Assembly (NCBI GenBank): GCA_020832905.1
Contig: JAJHRG010000001.1
Coordinates: 128,809-192,808 of the forward strand
Origin: Thermoproteota archaeon
GTDB taxonomy: Archaea > Thermoproteota > Methanomethylicia > Methanomethylicales > Methanomethylicaceae
Length of the DNA stretch: 64,000 nt
Reading direction: 5' to 3'
In this document: positions 25,699-33,461 of the stretch, in pieces
How the letters are laid out: each line of letters begins with the position of its first letter
How positions within the stretch are numbered: position 1 is the first letter of the stretch
Notes under the pieces: generated by a model
Told to the model about the DNA's origin: nothing
Databases searched by the model: none
The model's input: only the letters and a program-made list of their open reading frames with translations
Translations under genes and position numbers: made by a program

Positions 25699-26630
25699 TG
25701 GGAAATATGGAATTAAAACCATGGATTTCTCCTCATAATAAAATATTGGCCTTATATGATGAAAAAAATAATGTTATTGAGATTATTGAAGATCATGCAA
25801 GAGGTACATGTATTGGTGGTGCTGCATGGTCTTTATATCATTATCCAAGAAATAGTCCATGTATTTTTTGGTCAAAAAGAGAAGGAAGTAGATTATTTTT
25901 TAAAATTAAACCTTCTATAAGTAGGGAAATTTCCTTAGTTCCTAGTTATTATCCAGCATGTATTGAATCTATTATAATTGAAAATAATAAAATAAAAATA
26001 ACTTATTCAGGATTAGCAGGAGCAGGAGTTGCTGCTATAGGTAGAACATATGCAGAAGGTGTAGAGAATTTTGAAATAATAGAATATGGAGGAGGAGGAA
26101 AATTTGGTAAAGTAGTAATAACAGTACCAAGAAAAGAAAAAATAGTTATTGGTGTTGATGATACTGATAAAAAAGATGAAGGTGCTACTTATTCTCTTAT
26201 AAATGAAATTGCATATAAATTATCATTAGAAATGAAAGTAGATTATATTGAGCATTCTATAGTTCAATTATATCCAGAAAATCCATTCAAAACTCAAAAT
26301 TGTGTTTCTGTAGCTGTTTCTTTTGCAGTTCTCTCACATCAAAAAAATGAATTAATAGAAAGATTTAGAAAAAAACTTGAAGAATATACCTTATCTGAGG
26401 AAACAGGTATGGCGGTATTTGAGGGAATTGTTTTTGATAACATATTATTAGAATATGCTAAAAAAGCAAAATCTAAAATTATTACTATAGACGAAACATA
26501 TGATGTTGCTTCAAAGTGTAATGTAAGATTAATAAAAATAAAAAAAGGAGAAAGAGGTTTAATTGGTGCATTAGCAGCACTACCATATATTGATTATCCT
26601 GATGATGCTGTTAAATTAGGTGATAAATAA
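25698..26630 (+). CDS. Methanogenesis marker protein 11
   Basis: 310 aa, resembling methanogenesis marker 11. The N-terminal part holds RGTCIGGAAWSLYHYPRNSP. The middle holds VIGVDDTDKKDEGATYSLINEIA, a motif shared with the ATP-binding part of TiaS, the tRNA-Ile agmatidine synthetase. The function is unknown, but a TiaS-like motif suggests ATP-dependent activation of a substrate. The start may be GTG at 25698, sharing one nucleotide with the upstream stop, or ATG at 25707. It ends in TAATG with the next gene, so the operon is continuous. Confidence 0.85.
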   Translation: MGNMELKPWISPHNKILALYDEKNNVIEIIEDHARGTCIGGAAWSLYHYPRNSPCIFWSKREGSRLFFKIKPSISREISLVPSYYPACIESIIIENNKIKITYSGLAGAGVAAIGRTYAEGVENFEIIEYGGGGKFGKVVITVPRKEKIVIGVDDTDKKDEGATYSLINEIAYKLSLEMKVDYIEHSIVQLYPENPFKTQNCVSVAVSFAVLSHQKNELIERFRKKLEEYTLSEETGMAVFEGIVFDNILLEYAKKAKSKIITIDETYDVASKCNVRLIKIKKGERGLIGALAALPYIDYPDDAVKLGDK

Positions 26631-27799
26631 TGTTTATTATAGTTGGTTCAGGTGCTGGTGGTGCTACCATTGCAAAAGAACTTGCATGTGCAGGTAAGGA
26701 AGTTTTAATAATTGAAAGAGGATCAGAAATACCTACCATAAATGCATCAAAATCTTATAATATAGTTCAATCAGGTATTGAAATTTGGCATAATATTTGT
26801 CTAGGTGGATCAACTCTAGTATCTTTAGGAAATGCTGTTAGAGCAAATATTAATGAGCTTAATGATTTTTACTTAGAAGCAGAAAGAGAATTAAATGTAA
26901 AAAATGTTCCTTATCATCATATGGGTAATGCAACTAAAATGCTTTTAGAAGTTTCTAATGAATGGAAAATAATGCCTAAACATATTGATTTTAATAAGTG
27001 TAAATCTTGTGGAAAATGTCCATTTGGATGTCCCTATAATGCTAAATGGGATTCTACACATTTTATAAGAGAGGCATTAATGAGAGGAGCAAAATTAATG
27101 CTTAATTCTCCTGTAGAAAAAGTAATAATTAGAAATAATAAAGCAATTGGTGTTAAATTATTAAATGGAAAAGAAATATTTGGTGATACTATAATATTGT
27201 CTGCAGGTAGTATCGAAACCCCTAGAATTCTTATCAGATCTGGTATAGATTATGTGGGAGATAATTTATTTGTTGATGCATTCATAACAATAGGGGGCAT
27301 TATTAAAGATAAAAAACCTGGACTAAATAAAGAACTCAATATGGCTATATTTATAAAAAGGGAAGATTATCTCATTTCACCACATTATTCAACTTTTTTA
27401 TTACCAAATCTACTAAGTAGGGGGATTAAAGCAAATCCTGATGATATTATAGGATTAATGGTAAAAATAGCAGATGAGCCTAATGGTATAGTAAGTGAAG
27501 ATAAAGTATTAAAGAATTTAACTAAAAGAGATTTAGAAAAATTGGAAAGAGGGAAAAAAGAAGCTGAAGAGCTATTATTACGTGTGGGAGTGGATTATGA
27601 TAGTATCGTTTCTACACATATAAGAGGAGCTCATCCTGGTGGTACATGTAGTAAGATAACTAATGGATATGAACCTATTTTAGAGTCTCTCTATATATCT
27701 GATGCAAGTACAATAAAAGGTCCTTTTGGTTTACCACCAATTTTAACAATAATTTCAAAAGCAAAAAAACTTTCTTCAATACTAACTAGTAGAGCTTAG
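26630..27799 (+). CDS. GMC-family FAD oxidoreductase with Cys-rich insert
   Basis: 389 aa. The N-terminal FAD motif is IIVGSGAGGATIAKELA. A ferredoxin-like insert KCKSCGKCPFGCPYNAKWD sits at about residues 124-142 with four cysteines. The C-terminal GMC part shows THIRGAHPGGTCSKI and ISDASTIKGPFGLPPILTI. The start overlaps the marker 11 stop by one base. It is the last gene of the Aks cluster and may oxidise an alcohol or aldehyde intermediate, though no substrate is shown. Its last 18 bp overlap the convergent DegT gene. Confidence 0.8.
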   Translation: MFIIVGSGAGGATIAKELACAGKEVLIIERGSEIPTINASKSYNIVQSGIEIWHNICLGGSTLVSLGNAVRANINELNDFYLEAERELNVKNVPYHHMGNATKMLLEVSNEWKIMPKHIDFNKCKSCGKCPFGCPYNAKWDSTHFIREALMRGAKLMLNSPVEKVIIRNNKAIGVKLLNGKEIFGDTIILSAGSIETPRILIRSGIDYVGDNLFVDAFITIGGIIKDKKPGLNKELNMAIFIKREDYLISPHYSTFLLPNLLSRGIKANPDDIIGLMVKIADEPNGIVSEDKVLKNLTKRDLEKLERGKKEAEELLLRVGVDYDSIVSTHIRGAHPGGTCSKITNGYEPILESLYISDASTIKGPFGLPPILTIISKAKKLSSILTSRA

Positions 27800-28885
27800 T
27801 ATGATTTCACTCATTTTTTCAATATCTTCTTCTTTAACTAATGGATGAACTGGAAGTGATAATACAGTTTTAGAGGCTAATTCACTATTAGGCAAATTTA
27901 AATCACCATAACCTATAGATCTATAATATGGAAGTTTATGAATTGGTGTTGGATAGTAAACTGTTGCTTGTATTCCCTCTTTTAATAATCTTTCTTTTAC
28001 ATAATCTCTTTCTTTCTCATTTCTTAATCTTATTGTGAATAAATACCAATTATGAATAGAATACTCTGGAACTTTTGGTAATATTACATTAGAATTTTCA
28101 AGTAATTTCATTAATAATTTTGCATTTTTTGCTCTTTTTTCTAGAAATTTGGGAAGTTTTCTTAATTGAGCTAAACCTATGGCAGCATTTATTTCAGGCA
28201 TTCTAAAGTTACCACCTAGTAAAACAGAGTCATATCCTTTTATTTGCCCATGAGTTCTTATCATTCTTATTTTTCTTCCAAGTTCTTCATCATTTACTAA
28301 TATAGCTCCTCCTTCTCCAGTTGTCATAACTTTACTAGGATAGAAACTTAAACAACCAATATCTCCTAAAGTACCTGCCATTCTTCCTTTATACACTGCT
28401 CCTTGTGCTTGACATGCATCCTCTATTATAAATAATCCATAGTCATTTGCAATTTCTCTTATTTCATCCATTTCAACAGGTAAACCATATAAATCTACAG
28501 GTATGATTGCTTTTGTTCTCTTAGTAATTGCATTTTTAAGTGATTTGACATCGATATTATATGTTTCAATATCAATATCTACGAATATTGGTTTTGCTCC
28601 AACTAACATTACAGCATTAGCAGTTGCTACAAATGTAAATGATGGAACAATAACTTCATCTCCTGGCTTAATTCCTAATGCCATTAATGCAATTTGTAAT
28701 GCAGCAGTTCCTGAATTTACAGCAATTGCATCCTTTACTTTCATAAAATTTGCTAATTCTTTTTCAAATTCTCTTACGAAAGGACCACCATCAATAGAAG
28801 GATTTGTTAGAATACCACTTTCTAATACTTTAGTAACCATTTCTTTTTCTTCATCACCTATAATTGGCTTATTAATTGGAATCAT
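27782..28885 (-). CDS. DegT/DnrJ/EryC1-family sugar aminotransferase
   Basis: About 367 aa, PLP-dependent. PLP lysine lies in SFYPSKVMTTGEGGAI. AVNSGTAALQIALMALGIKPGDEVIVPSFTFVATANAV is at about residues 55-93 and IIEDACQAQGA gives the PLP-ring Asp. The ORF track begins 24 residues earlier, but that N-terminus (MVAGSNPAGPT) is a translation of the tRNA-Ile gene, so the ATG at 28885 is used. It would aminate a keto-sugar nucleotide for surface glycans. The opposite-strand ORF 28503-28913 is a shadow. Confidence 0.9.
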   Translation of the reverse strand: MIPINKPIIGDEEKEMVTKVLESGILTNPSIDGGPFVREFEKELANFMKVKDAIAVNSGTAALQIALMALGIKPGDEVIVPSFTFVATANAVMLVGAKPIFVDIDIETYNIDVKSLKNAITKRTKAIIPVDLYGLPVEMDEIREIANDYGLFIIEDACQAQGAVYKGRMAGTLGDIGCLSFYPSKVMTTGEGGAILVNDEELGRKIRMIRTHGQIKGYDSVLLGGNFRMPEINAAIGLAQLRKLPKFLEKRAKNAKLLMKLLENSNVILPKVPEYSIHNWYLFTIRLRNEKERDYVKERLLKEGIQATVYYPTPIHKLPYYRSIGYGDLNLPNSELASKTVLSLPVHPLVKEEDIEKMSEIILSSTS

Positions 28886-28923
28886 ATGTAGAAATAATGA
28901 GTATTCTAAATAAAAAATATTTA

Positions 28924-29001
<78 letters not shown>

Positions 29002-29157
29002 ACTCTAATTTTTTAATTTCATTTTTTCATATATTTTTCTTTTTTTCTCAATAGTTATATTAATTTTGCTTTTTATTTTAATATATCAATAAAGAATTCT
29101 TTTTTCTGACAATACTAAATGTAATGTAGATTTTATTATATGTTTAATCAAAAATAA

Positions 29158-29229
29158 TGGACCGGCCGGGATTTGAACCCGGGCTCTCCGCCTTGCGAAG
29201 GCGGTGTCTTGCCACTAGACTACCGGCCC
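29158..29229 (-). tRNA. tRNA-Ala (anticodon CGC)
   Basis: Acceptor GGGCCGG/CCGGTCC with one G-U pair, D-stem of the GTCT type, anticodon stem CCGCC/GGCGG with loop TTCGCAA (anticodon CGC), T-arm CCGGG-TTCAAAT-CCCGG, discriminator A. CCA is not encoded. No intron. The gene lies between tRNA-Ile and the ABC transporter operon. Confidence 0.95.
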
Positions 29230-29317
29230 TATATTATAAAAATTAAGAAAAAGTTAATTAATGTTATTAAAAAAATTGGGATATTATAATAAAAAAATTA
29301 TAAAATTAAAAAGTTCA

Positions 29318-30262
29318 TTATTTTACTAAGTATTTCCATGAAAGTACTATACCTATTATAGATAATACTATAGCAAATACACTAAGATATATGAAATCAA
29401 TTATTAGAGCTGAAATATCTAATGGTAATATTGTTAATTGTCTAATAGCATCTGTTAAATAAGTGAGCGGATTAGCACTTGCTATAGGTTGTAACCATTC
29501 TGGCATCATTGATATTGGGAAGAAAATATTACTTGAAAACATTAAAGGCATAACTATCAGATTTACAATTTGCATTGGACGTTCCATTCTAGTAGCTCTA
29601 ATGGAAACTGCAAGAAATATTGATGAAAGTCCTATACTAAGCAAAAATATTGCAGCATAAATTCCTATTATGTTGATTATTGTAAAAGTTGAGCTTAATT
29701 GTAATCCCAATATATATGCAAGTGCTAAAATTACTGATGCTTGAAAAATTGCTCTAAATGCTGAATTTAGGATTTTTGAAAATATTATTGTTGCTCTTGG
29801 TACTGGTGTGCTTAATACCTTGTCAAGAAAACCTAAACGTCTATCCCATACAATAGACATACCACTAAACATTGTTGCAGTTACAACTATCATAGAGACC
29901 ATACCAATAGCCATATAGCTAAAATAATCTGTAACTCCAAAAGTTTTTTGCATTATATTCATTCCTATATTAGTAAATATTTGTGAAAGCCAAGTACCAT
30001 TAAGAACTACTTGAGTAATTCCAGGGGGATATATAATAGCGTAACCAGGAATTTTTATTTCTGGTGGTAAATTGACATTACTTGATGAAAAAAGTCCTTG
30101 AATATTTAGAGATTTTCCAAGAAGACCCATCCATATAAGTGGCTGAAGTATAAACATTATTAACATAATAGGATCATTAAGCCACTTCTTTAATTCTCGA
30201 TATGTTAAAGCCCATAATCCTCTAATGAGACTTGGATGATATTCATTTGTTTTTAAATTCAT
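29318..30262 (-). CDS. ABC-2 type transporter permease
   Basis: 314 aa with about six membrane helices and a long outer loop between the first and second helix (residues about 50-105), as in ABC-2/DrrB-like exporters. Characteristic segments are MVSMIVVTATMFSGMSIVWDRRLGFLDKVLSTPVPRATII and LIVMPLMFSSNIFFPISMMPEWLQPIASANPLTYLTDAIRQL. It overlaps the ATPase gene by 4 nt and forms an exporter with it. A PadR-family gene upstream probably regulates the operon. The exported compound is unknown. Confidence 0.92.
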   Translation of the reverse strand: MNLKTNEYHPSLIRGLWALTYRELKKWLNDPIMLIMFILQPLIWMGLLGKSLNIQGLFSSSNVNLPPEIKIPGYAIIYPPGITQVVLNGTWLSQIFTNIGMNIMQKTFGVTDYFSYMAIGMVSMIVVTATMFSGMSIVWDRRLGFLDKVLSTPVPRATIIFSKILNSAFRAIFQASVILALAYILGLQLSSTFTIINIIGIYAAIFLLSIGLSSIFLAVSIRATRMERPMQIVNLIVMPLMFSSNIFFPISMMPEWLQPIASANPLTYLTDAIRQLTILPLDISALIIDFIYLSVFAIVLSIIGIVLSWKYLVK

Positions 30263-31269
30263 TTTCTAGCTCTCCTTAAAGTTATTCTTTGTTTAATAAT
30301 AGATTCTCTAGATTCTTCTACATCACGAAAAGCTTTACCTGTATACTCTAGATAAACTTCATTTAATGTTGGTTTTGAAAGTAAAAGTCTTACTATTGTA
30401 TAACCTTTTTGTCTTAAAGTATCAATAATAATTGGTGTGATAGTTTCACCAAATTCTACTCTAATTTTATACGTATTGCCATTCTCTTTTTTAACATCTT
30501 TAACTTTTTCAATACCATAGATTATATTAGTTACATCTACATTTTCTTTTATTGTTATAGTAATTATATCACCTCCTAAACTATTTTTTAATTCATTAGG
30601 AGAACCAATTGCAACTATTTTTCCATGATCTATAATAGCTATACGATCACATAAAGCATCAGCTTCTTCTAAATAATGTGTTGTCATAAAAATTGTCATA
30701 TTATATTCTTCTTTTAATCGTCGAATATACTCCCATATAGCAGCTCTTGTTTGTACATCTAAACCTAGTGTAGGCTCGTCTAAAAACAATATTTTTGGTC
30801 TATTAATTAATCCGCATGCAAGTTCAAGTCTACGACGCATTCCACCAGAATATGTTTCAACATGTTTATCTTTAAATTCTATTAAATTTACAAGTTCTAA
30901 TAGTTCTAAAGCACGTTTTTTAGCAATATCACGAGGTATACCATATAAATCTGCACAAAGCATTATATTTTCATAACCAGTTAAGTCTTCATCTGCAGTA
31001 TATTCTTGATGAACAACTCCTATAACTTTTCTAACTTCATTAGCTTGTTTTACAATATCAAAACCTAATATTGAAGCAGTACCTTCTGTTGGCTTAAGTA
31101 CTGTTGTGAGCATATTTATCGTGGTAGTCTTACCTGCACCATTTGGCCCAAGAAAACCAAATATTTCTCCTTCATATACACTAAAATTTATATGATCAAC
31201 AGCTACAATATTTTTATTAAAAACTTTTGTTAAATTTTCAGCTCTAATTACTTCTTCCATTTTTTTCAC
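30259..31269 (-). CDS. ABC transporter ATPase (DrrA-like)
   Basis: 336 aa. Walker A GPNGAGKTTTINML near residue 40, Q-loop VVHQEY, signature YSGGMRRRLELA, Walker B ILFLDEPTLGLD and the switch His in TTHYLEEAD are intact. The C-terminal 100 residues are the accessory domain of daunorubicin-type exporters. It overlaps the PadR gene by 26 bp upstream and the permease by 4 nt downstream, so the three are one transcription unit. The start could be internal (MEEVIRAENL at residue 4). Confidence 0.95.
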   Translation of the reverse strand: MKKMEEVIRAENLTKVFNKNIVAVDHINFSVYEGEIFGFLGPNGAGKTTTINMLTTVLKPTEGTASILGFDIVKQANEVRKVIGVVHQEYTADEDLTGYENIMLCADLYGIPRDIAKKRALELLELVNLIEFKDKHVETYSGGMRRRLELACGLINRPKILFLDEPTLGLDVQTRAAIWEYIRRLKEEYNMTIFMTTHYLEEADALCDRIAIIDHGKIVAIGSPNELKNSLGGDIITITIKENVDVTNIIYGIEKVKDVKKENGNTYKIRVEFGETITPIIIDTLRQKGYTIVRLLLSKPTLNEVYLEYTGKAFRDVEESRESIIKQRITLRRARK

Positions 31270-31819
31270 CTCTTACTTTTTTTTCTATTTCTTCAATTCT
31301 TTGTGCAGTTTCATTTAAGATCTTTGAAATTTCTTTTATGACTTCTTCTGAATATTGTTCTTCAAGAATTAAAATCAAGTTAATTAGTGTTTTAAATATA
31401 CGTCTAAAAGATTCTCTAATTTCAGTAGTTTTTTCTGGTGGAAATCGAAACCATAAACTAATAATAAAAGGAAAAACAAAACACTTTTTATCAATAAAAA
31501 ATTGATTATGTAGTTTACGTTGTTCTTCAAGAAGTTTTTTGCCCATTTCTGTTAATATGTATCGCTTTACTTCACTTTCTTTTGTTGATACTTCTCGAAT
31601 ATAGCCATTATCTTGAAGCCAAGCTAATAATGGATAAACAGAACCTGGACTAGGTTTCCAATATCCATTAGTACGTTTCTCTATTTCATTTATTATTTCT
31701 GAACCTGAAAGAGGTTTTTCATTTAAAAGTTCTAAGACTTGATAACGTAGAAAACCTTTTGGTACAGTAGCAATATGTCGTAACCAATATCGAAATGATG
31801 GTAAATCTCCACTAAACAT
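31244..31819 (-). CDS. PadR-family transcriptional regulator
   Basis: 191 aa. The winged helix (FLRYQVLELLNEKPLSGSEIINEIEKRTNGYWKPSPGSVYPLLAWLQDNGYI) covers residues 22-75, with the PadR-specific W-KPSPGSVYPLL motif. A helical C-terminal domain for dimerisation and effector binding follows. It is the first gene of an ABC exporter operon and lies directly downstream of two TATCA-N4-TGATA palindromes. The usual model is repression of its own operon, relieved by the exported compound. Effector unknown. Confidence 0.92.
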   Translation of the reverse strand: MFSGDLPSFRYWLRHIATVPKGFLRYQVLELLNEKPLSGSEIINEIEKRTNGYWKPSPGSVYPLLAWLQDNGYIREVSTKESEVKRYILTEMGKKLLEEQRKLHNQFFIDKKCFVFPFIISLWFRFPPEKTTEIRESFRRIFKTLINLILILEEQYSEEVIKEISKILNETAQRIEEIEKKVRGEKNGRSN

Positions 31820-31821
31820 TA

Positions 31822-31847
31822 TATCACCGTTGATATCAAATTTGATA
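31822..31847. promoter_or_regulatory. Twin palindromic operator of the PadR-ABC operon
   Basis: Two copies of TATCA-N4-TGATA overlap by two bases: TATCA-CCGT-TGATA at 31822-31835 and TATCA-AATT-TGATA at 31834-31847. They end 2 nt before the PadR start codon. A TATA box (GTTTTATATATC on the minus strand) lies near 31861-31873, so the operators cover the expected start site and leader. The repeated spacing supports binding by two regulator dimers. Confidence 0.65.
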
Positions 31848-31912
31848 AAAAATTAGTACAGATATATAAAACTTTTGAAATTTATTTGAAAATAAAAATG
31901 AAATATAGCTAG

Positions 31913-31987
31913 CGGGCCCGGCGGGATTTGAACCCGCGACCACCGACTTAGAAGGCCGGTGCGCTATCCATGCTGCGCCACGGGCCC
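31913..31987 (-). tRNA. tRNA-Arg (anticodon TCT)
   Basis: Acceptor GGGCCCG/CGGGCCC, D-arm GGCGCAGC..., anticodon stem CCGGC/GTCGG with one G-U pair and loop CTTCTAA (anticodon TCT), T-arm GCGGG-TTCAAAT-CCCGC, discriminator G. CCA is not encoded. No intron. It is convergent with tRNA-Leu(UAA) across a short AT-rich gap. Confidence 0.95.
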
Positions 31988-32080
31988 TATTTCATAAAAT
32001 CTATTAGCTTACTAAAATTTTTTATCATAATTGATTGAACAATAGATCTAAATATCTGTTAGTTCTCACTATATTATGGT

Positions 32081-32208
32081 GCGGGGGTACCCAAGTCAGG
32101 ACAAAGGGGCAGGATATTTTTAAGTATGCCAGACTTAAGATCCCTGACTTGGGATAGGGTATCCTGTGGCGTAGGCCTTCGTGGGTTCAAATCCCACCCC
32201 CCGCACCA
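32081..32208 (+). tRNA. tRNA-Leu (anticodon TAA) with canonical intron plus a second insertion; CCA encoded
   Basis: Acceptor GCGGGGG/CCCCCGC, discriminator A at 32205 then CCA. The 3' half is nearly identical to tRNA-Leu(CAA) at 1201. Anticodon loop CTTAAG-A lies at 32134-32139 plus 32161. A 21-nt insertion at 32140-32160 is at the 37/38 intron site. A further 19 nt (about 32115-32133) must also be removed to join stem half CAGGA to the loop and pair it with TCCTG. Junctions of this insertion are ambiguous because GA is repeated at both ends. It is most likely a two-intron gene. Confidence 0.85.
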
Positions 32209-32267
32209 ATTCTACTTTATAGAATAGTTTATACGATTGTAATTCCTTAAGAAAATTGGAGATTAAA

Positions 32268-32801
32268 GTGAATTTTAAGTTAATAAAAATTAAACTTATA
32301 TTACTCATATTATCAATATTTTATGATGTTGTCTTTATCGATAAACTTTGGACTAATCCTAAATTACTTAGAGCTTACATAGGATTAATGGGTATATTTT
32401 TAATATCCTTTTCTGGTATCTTGTACTTTATTGAAAAATACTTCTTTCTTTATGAAAATACTTCACTATATATTATATTTATAATAATAGGCATAATAAT
32501 GTTTATAATAGGTGGTATAAGAAGAGAAATAAACATTTCTTTTGATGTTAATACTTCAAAAGAATATTTAAAATCCTCTAGTAATATATTATGTTTACTA
32601 TCAGATATAAAACAATCCTCAGCAATCATAGAAATTACTATATCATATATGAGTCTTGGAGAATCCATTTTTAAAAATTCTGAAGGAATTATACAATTTG
32701 CATATGATATTTGGCGTGAAGCTTTAATAAGAAAAAGTATAGGATCATTAAAACTTACTAGAAAAATTACTAAGAAGAGTTTATCTAAGTGTAGTCTTTA
32801 A
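32268..32801 (+). CDS. Hypothetical membrane protein
   Basis: About 177 aa. Three hydrophobic helices occupy the first 85 residues (IKLILLILSIFYDVVFI, YIGLMGIFLISFSGILYFI, SLYIIFIIIGIIMFIIGGI). The C-terminal half is soluble and looks helical. The GTG at 32268 is preferred over the TTG at 32256 since GGAG lies 8 nt before it. It is followed after 18 nt by a zinc-ribbon protein. I do not recognise a family. It may be lineage-specific. Confidence 0.6.
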   Translation: MNFKLIKIKLILLILSIFYDVVFIDKLWTNPKLLRAYIGLMGIFLISFSGILYFIEKYFFLYENTSLYIIFIIIGIIMFIIGGIRREINISFDVNTSKEYLKSSSNILCLLSDIKQSSAIIEITISYMSLGESIFKNSEGIIQFAYDIWREALIRKSIGSLKLTRKITKKSLSKCSL

Positions 32802-32819
32802 TAGAAATATTGGATATTT

Positions 32820-33017
32820 ATGGCAATAAGAATTATTTGTAGTAAATGTAATACAGTTTTGTATGAAGATATAGAGTTAATTTCTCCTCAAGAAATTATG
32901 GAAAAATATAATTATAAATGTCCAAAATGTTCCTCATCATTAAATTTTGATCCATCAAATATTCGTATTACTATTGCTAATAAATCTAAGCGTAATTTAT
33001 TTAAGCTATTTTTATGA
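32820..33017 (+). CDS. Small zinc-ribbon protein
   Basis: 65 aa with two CxxC pairs, ICSKCNTVLYED at the N-terminus and YKCPKCSSSL in the middle, making a likely zinc ribbon. The tail is basic (NKSKRNLFKLFL). Such small archaeal ribbons often bind nucleic acid or proteins, but no function can be assigned. It lies 18 nt after a membrane protein and 30 nt before gcvH, so the three may be cotranscribed. Confidence 0.65.
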   Translation: MAIRIICSKCNTVLYEDIELISPQEIMEKYNYKCPKCSSSLNFDPSNIRITIANKSKRNLFKLFL

Positions 33018-33047
33018 TTAAATTCTTTCAAACTATTATAAACTGAG

Positions 33048-33461
33048 ATGATGAAAATGTCTTTATTCATAAAAGTTGGAGATATACAAATTCATAAGGA
33101 ATTTTTATATTCAAAAACACATGAATGGATTGCAATTAAAGAAAATCCAGCTAGAATAGGAATAACTGATTATGCTCAAAGAAATTTACATGACATAGTT
33201 TATGTAGAATTACCAAAAGTTGGTGAAGTATTTAATAAGGGATCAACTATTTGCACATTAGAATCAATAAAAGCAGTAGCAGAAGTTTTTGCACCTGTTA
33301 ATTGTAAAATAGTAGAAGTAAACTCTAACCTAATAGAACATCCTGAATTAATAAATAAAGATCCATATGGAGATGGATGGCTAGTAAAAGTAGAAGTAAT
33401 GAATGATACAAAAGATCTCATGAATGCTGAAGCTTATGCTGAATTCATTAAAAAACTTTAA
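33048..33461 (+). CDS. gcvH: Glycine cleavage system H protein (lipoyl carrier)
   Basis: About 137 aa. The lipoyl-lysine is in TICTLESIKAVAEVFAP (near residue 77), and FLYSKTHEWIAIKENPARIGITDYAQRNLHDIVYVELP is the standard N-terminal half. It shuttles the methylamine or lipoyl-bound intermediates of glycine cleavage. No gcvP or gcvT is near. In some archaea H-like proteins serve in lipoate assembly or sulfur transfer. The start could be the ATG at 33057. The last 14 bp overlap the convergent NAD kinase-like gene. Confidence 0.92.
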   Translation: MMKMSLFIKVGDIQIHKEFLYSKTHEWIAIKENPARIGITDYAQRNLHDIVYVELPKVGEVFNKGSTICTLESIKAVAEVFAPVNCKIVEVNSNLIEHPELINKDPYGDGWLVKVEVMNDTKDLMNAEAYAEFIKKL

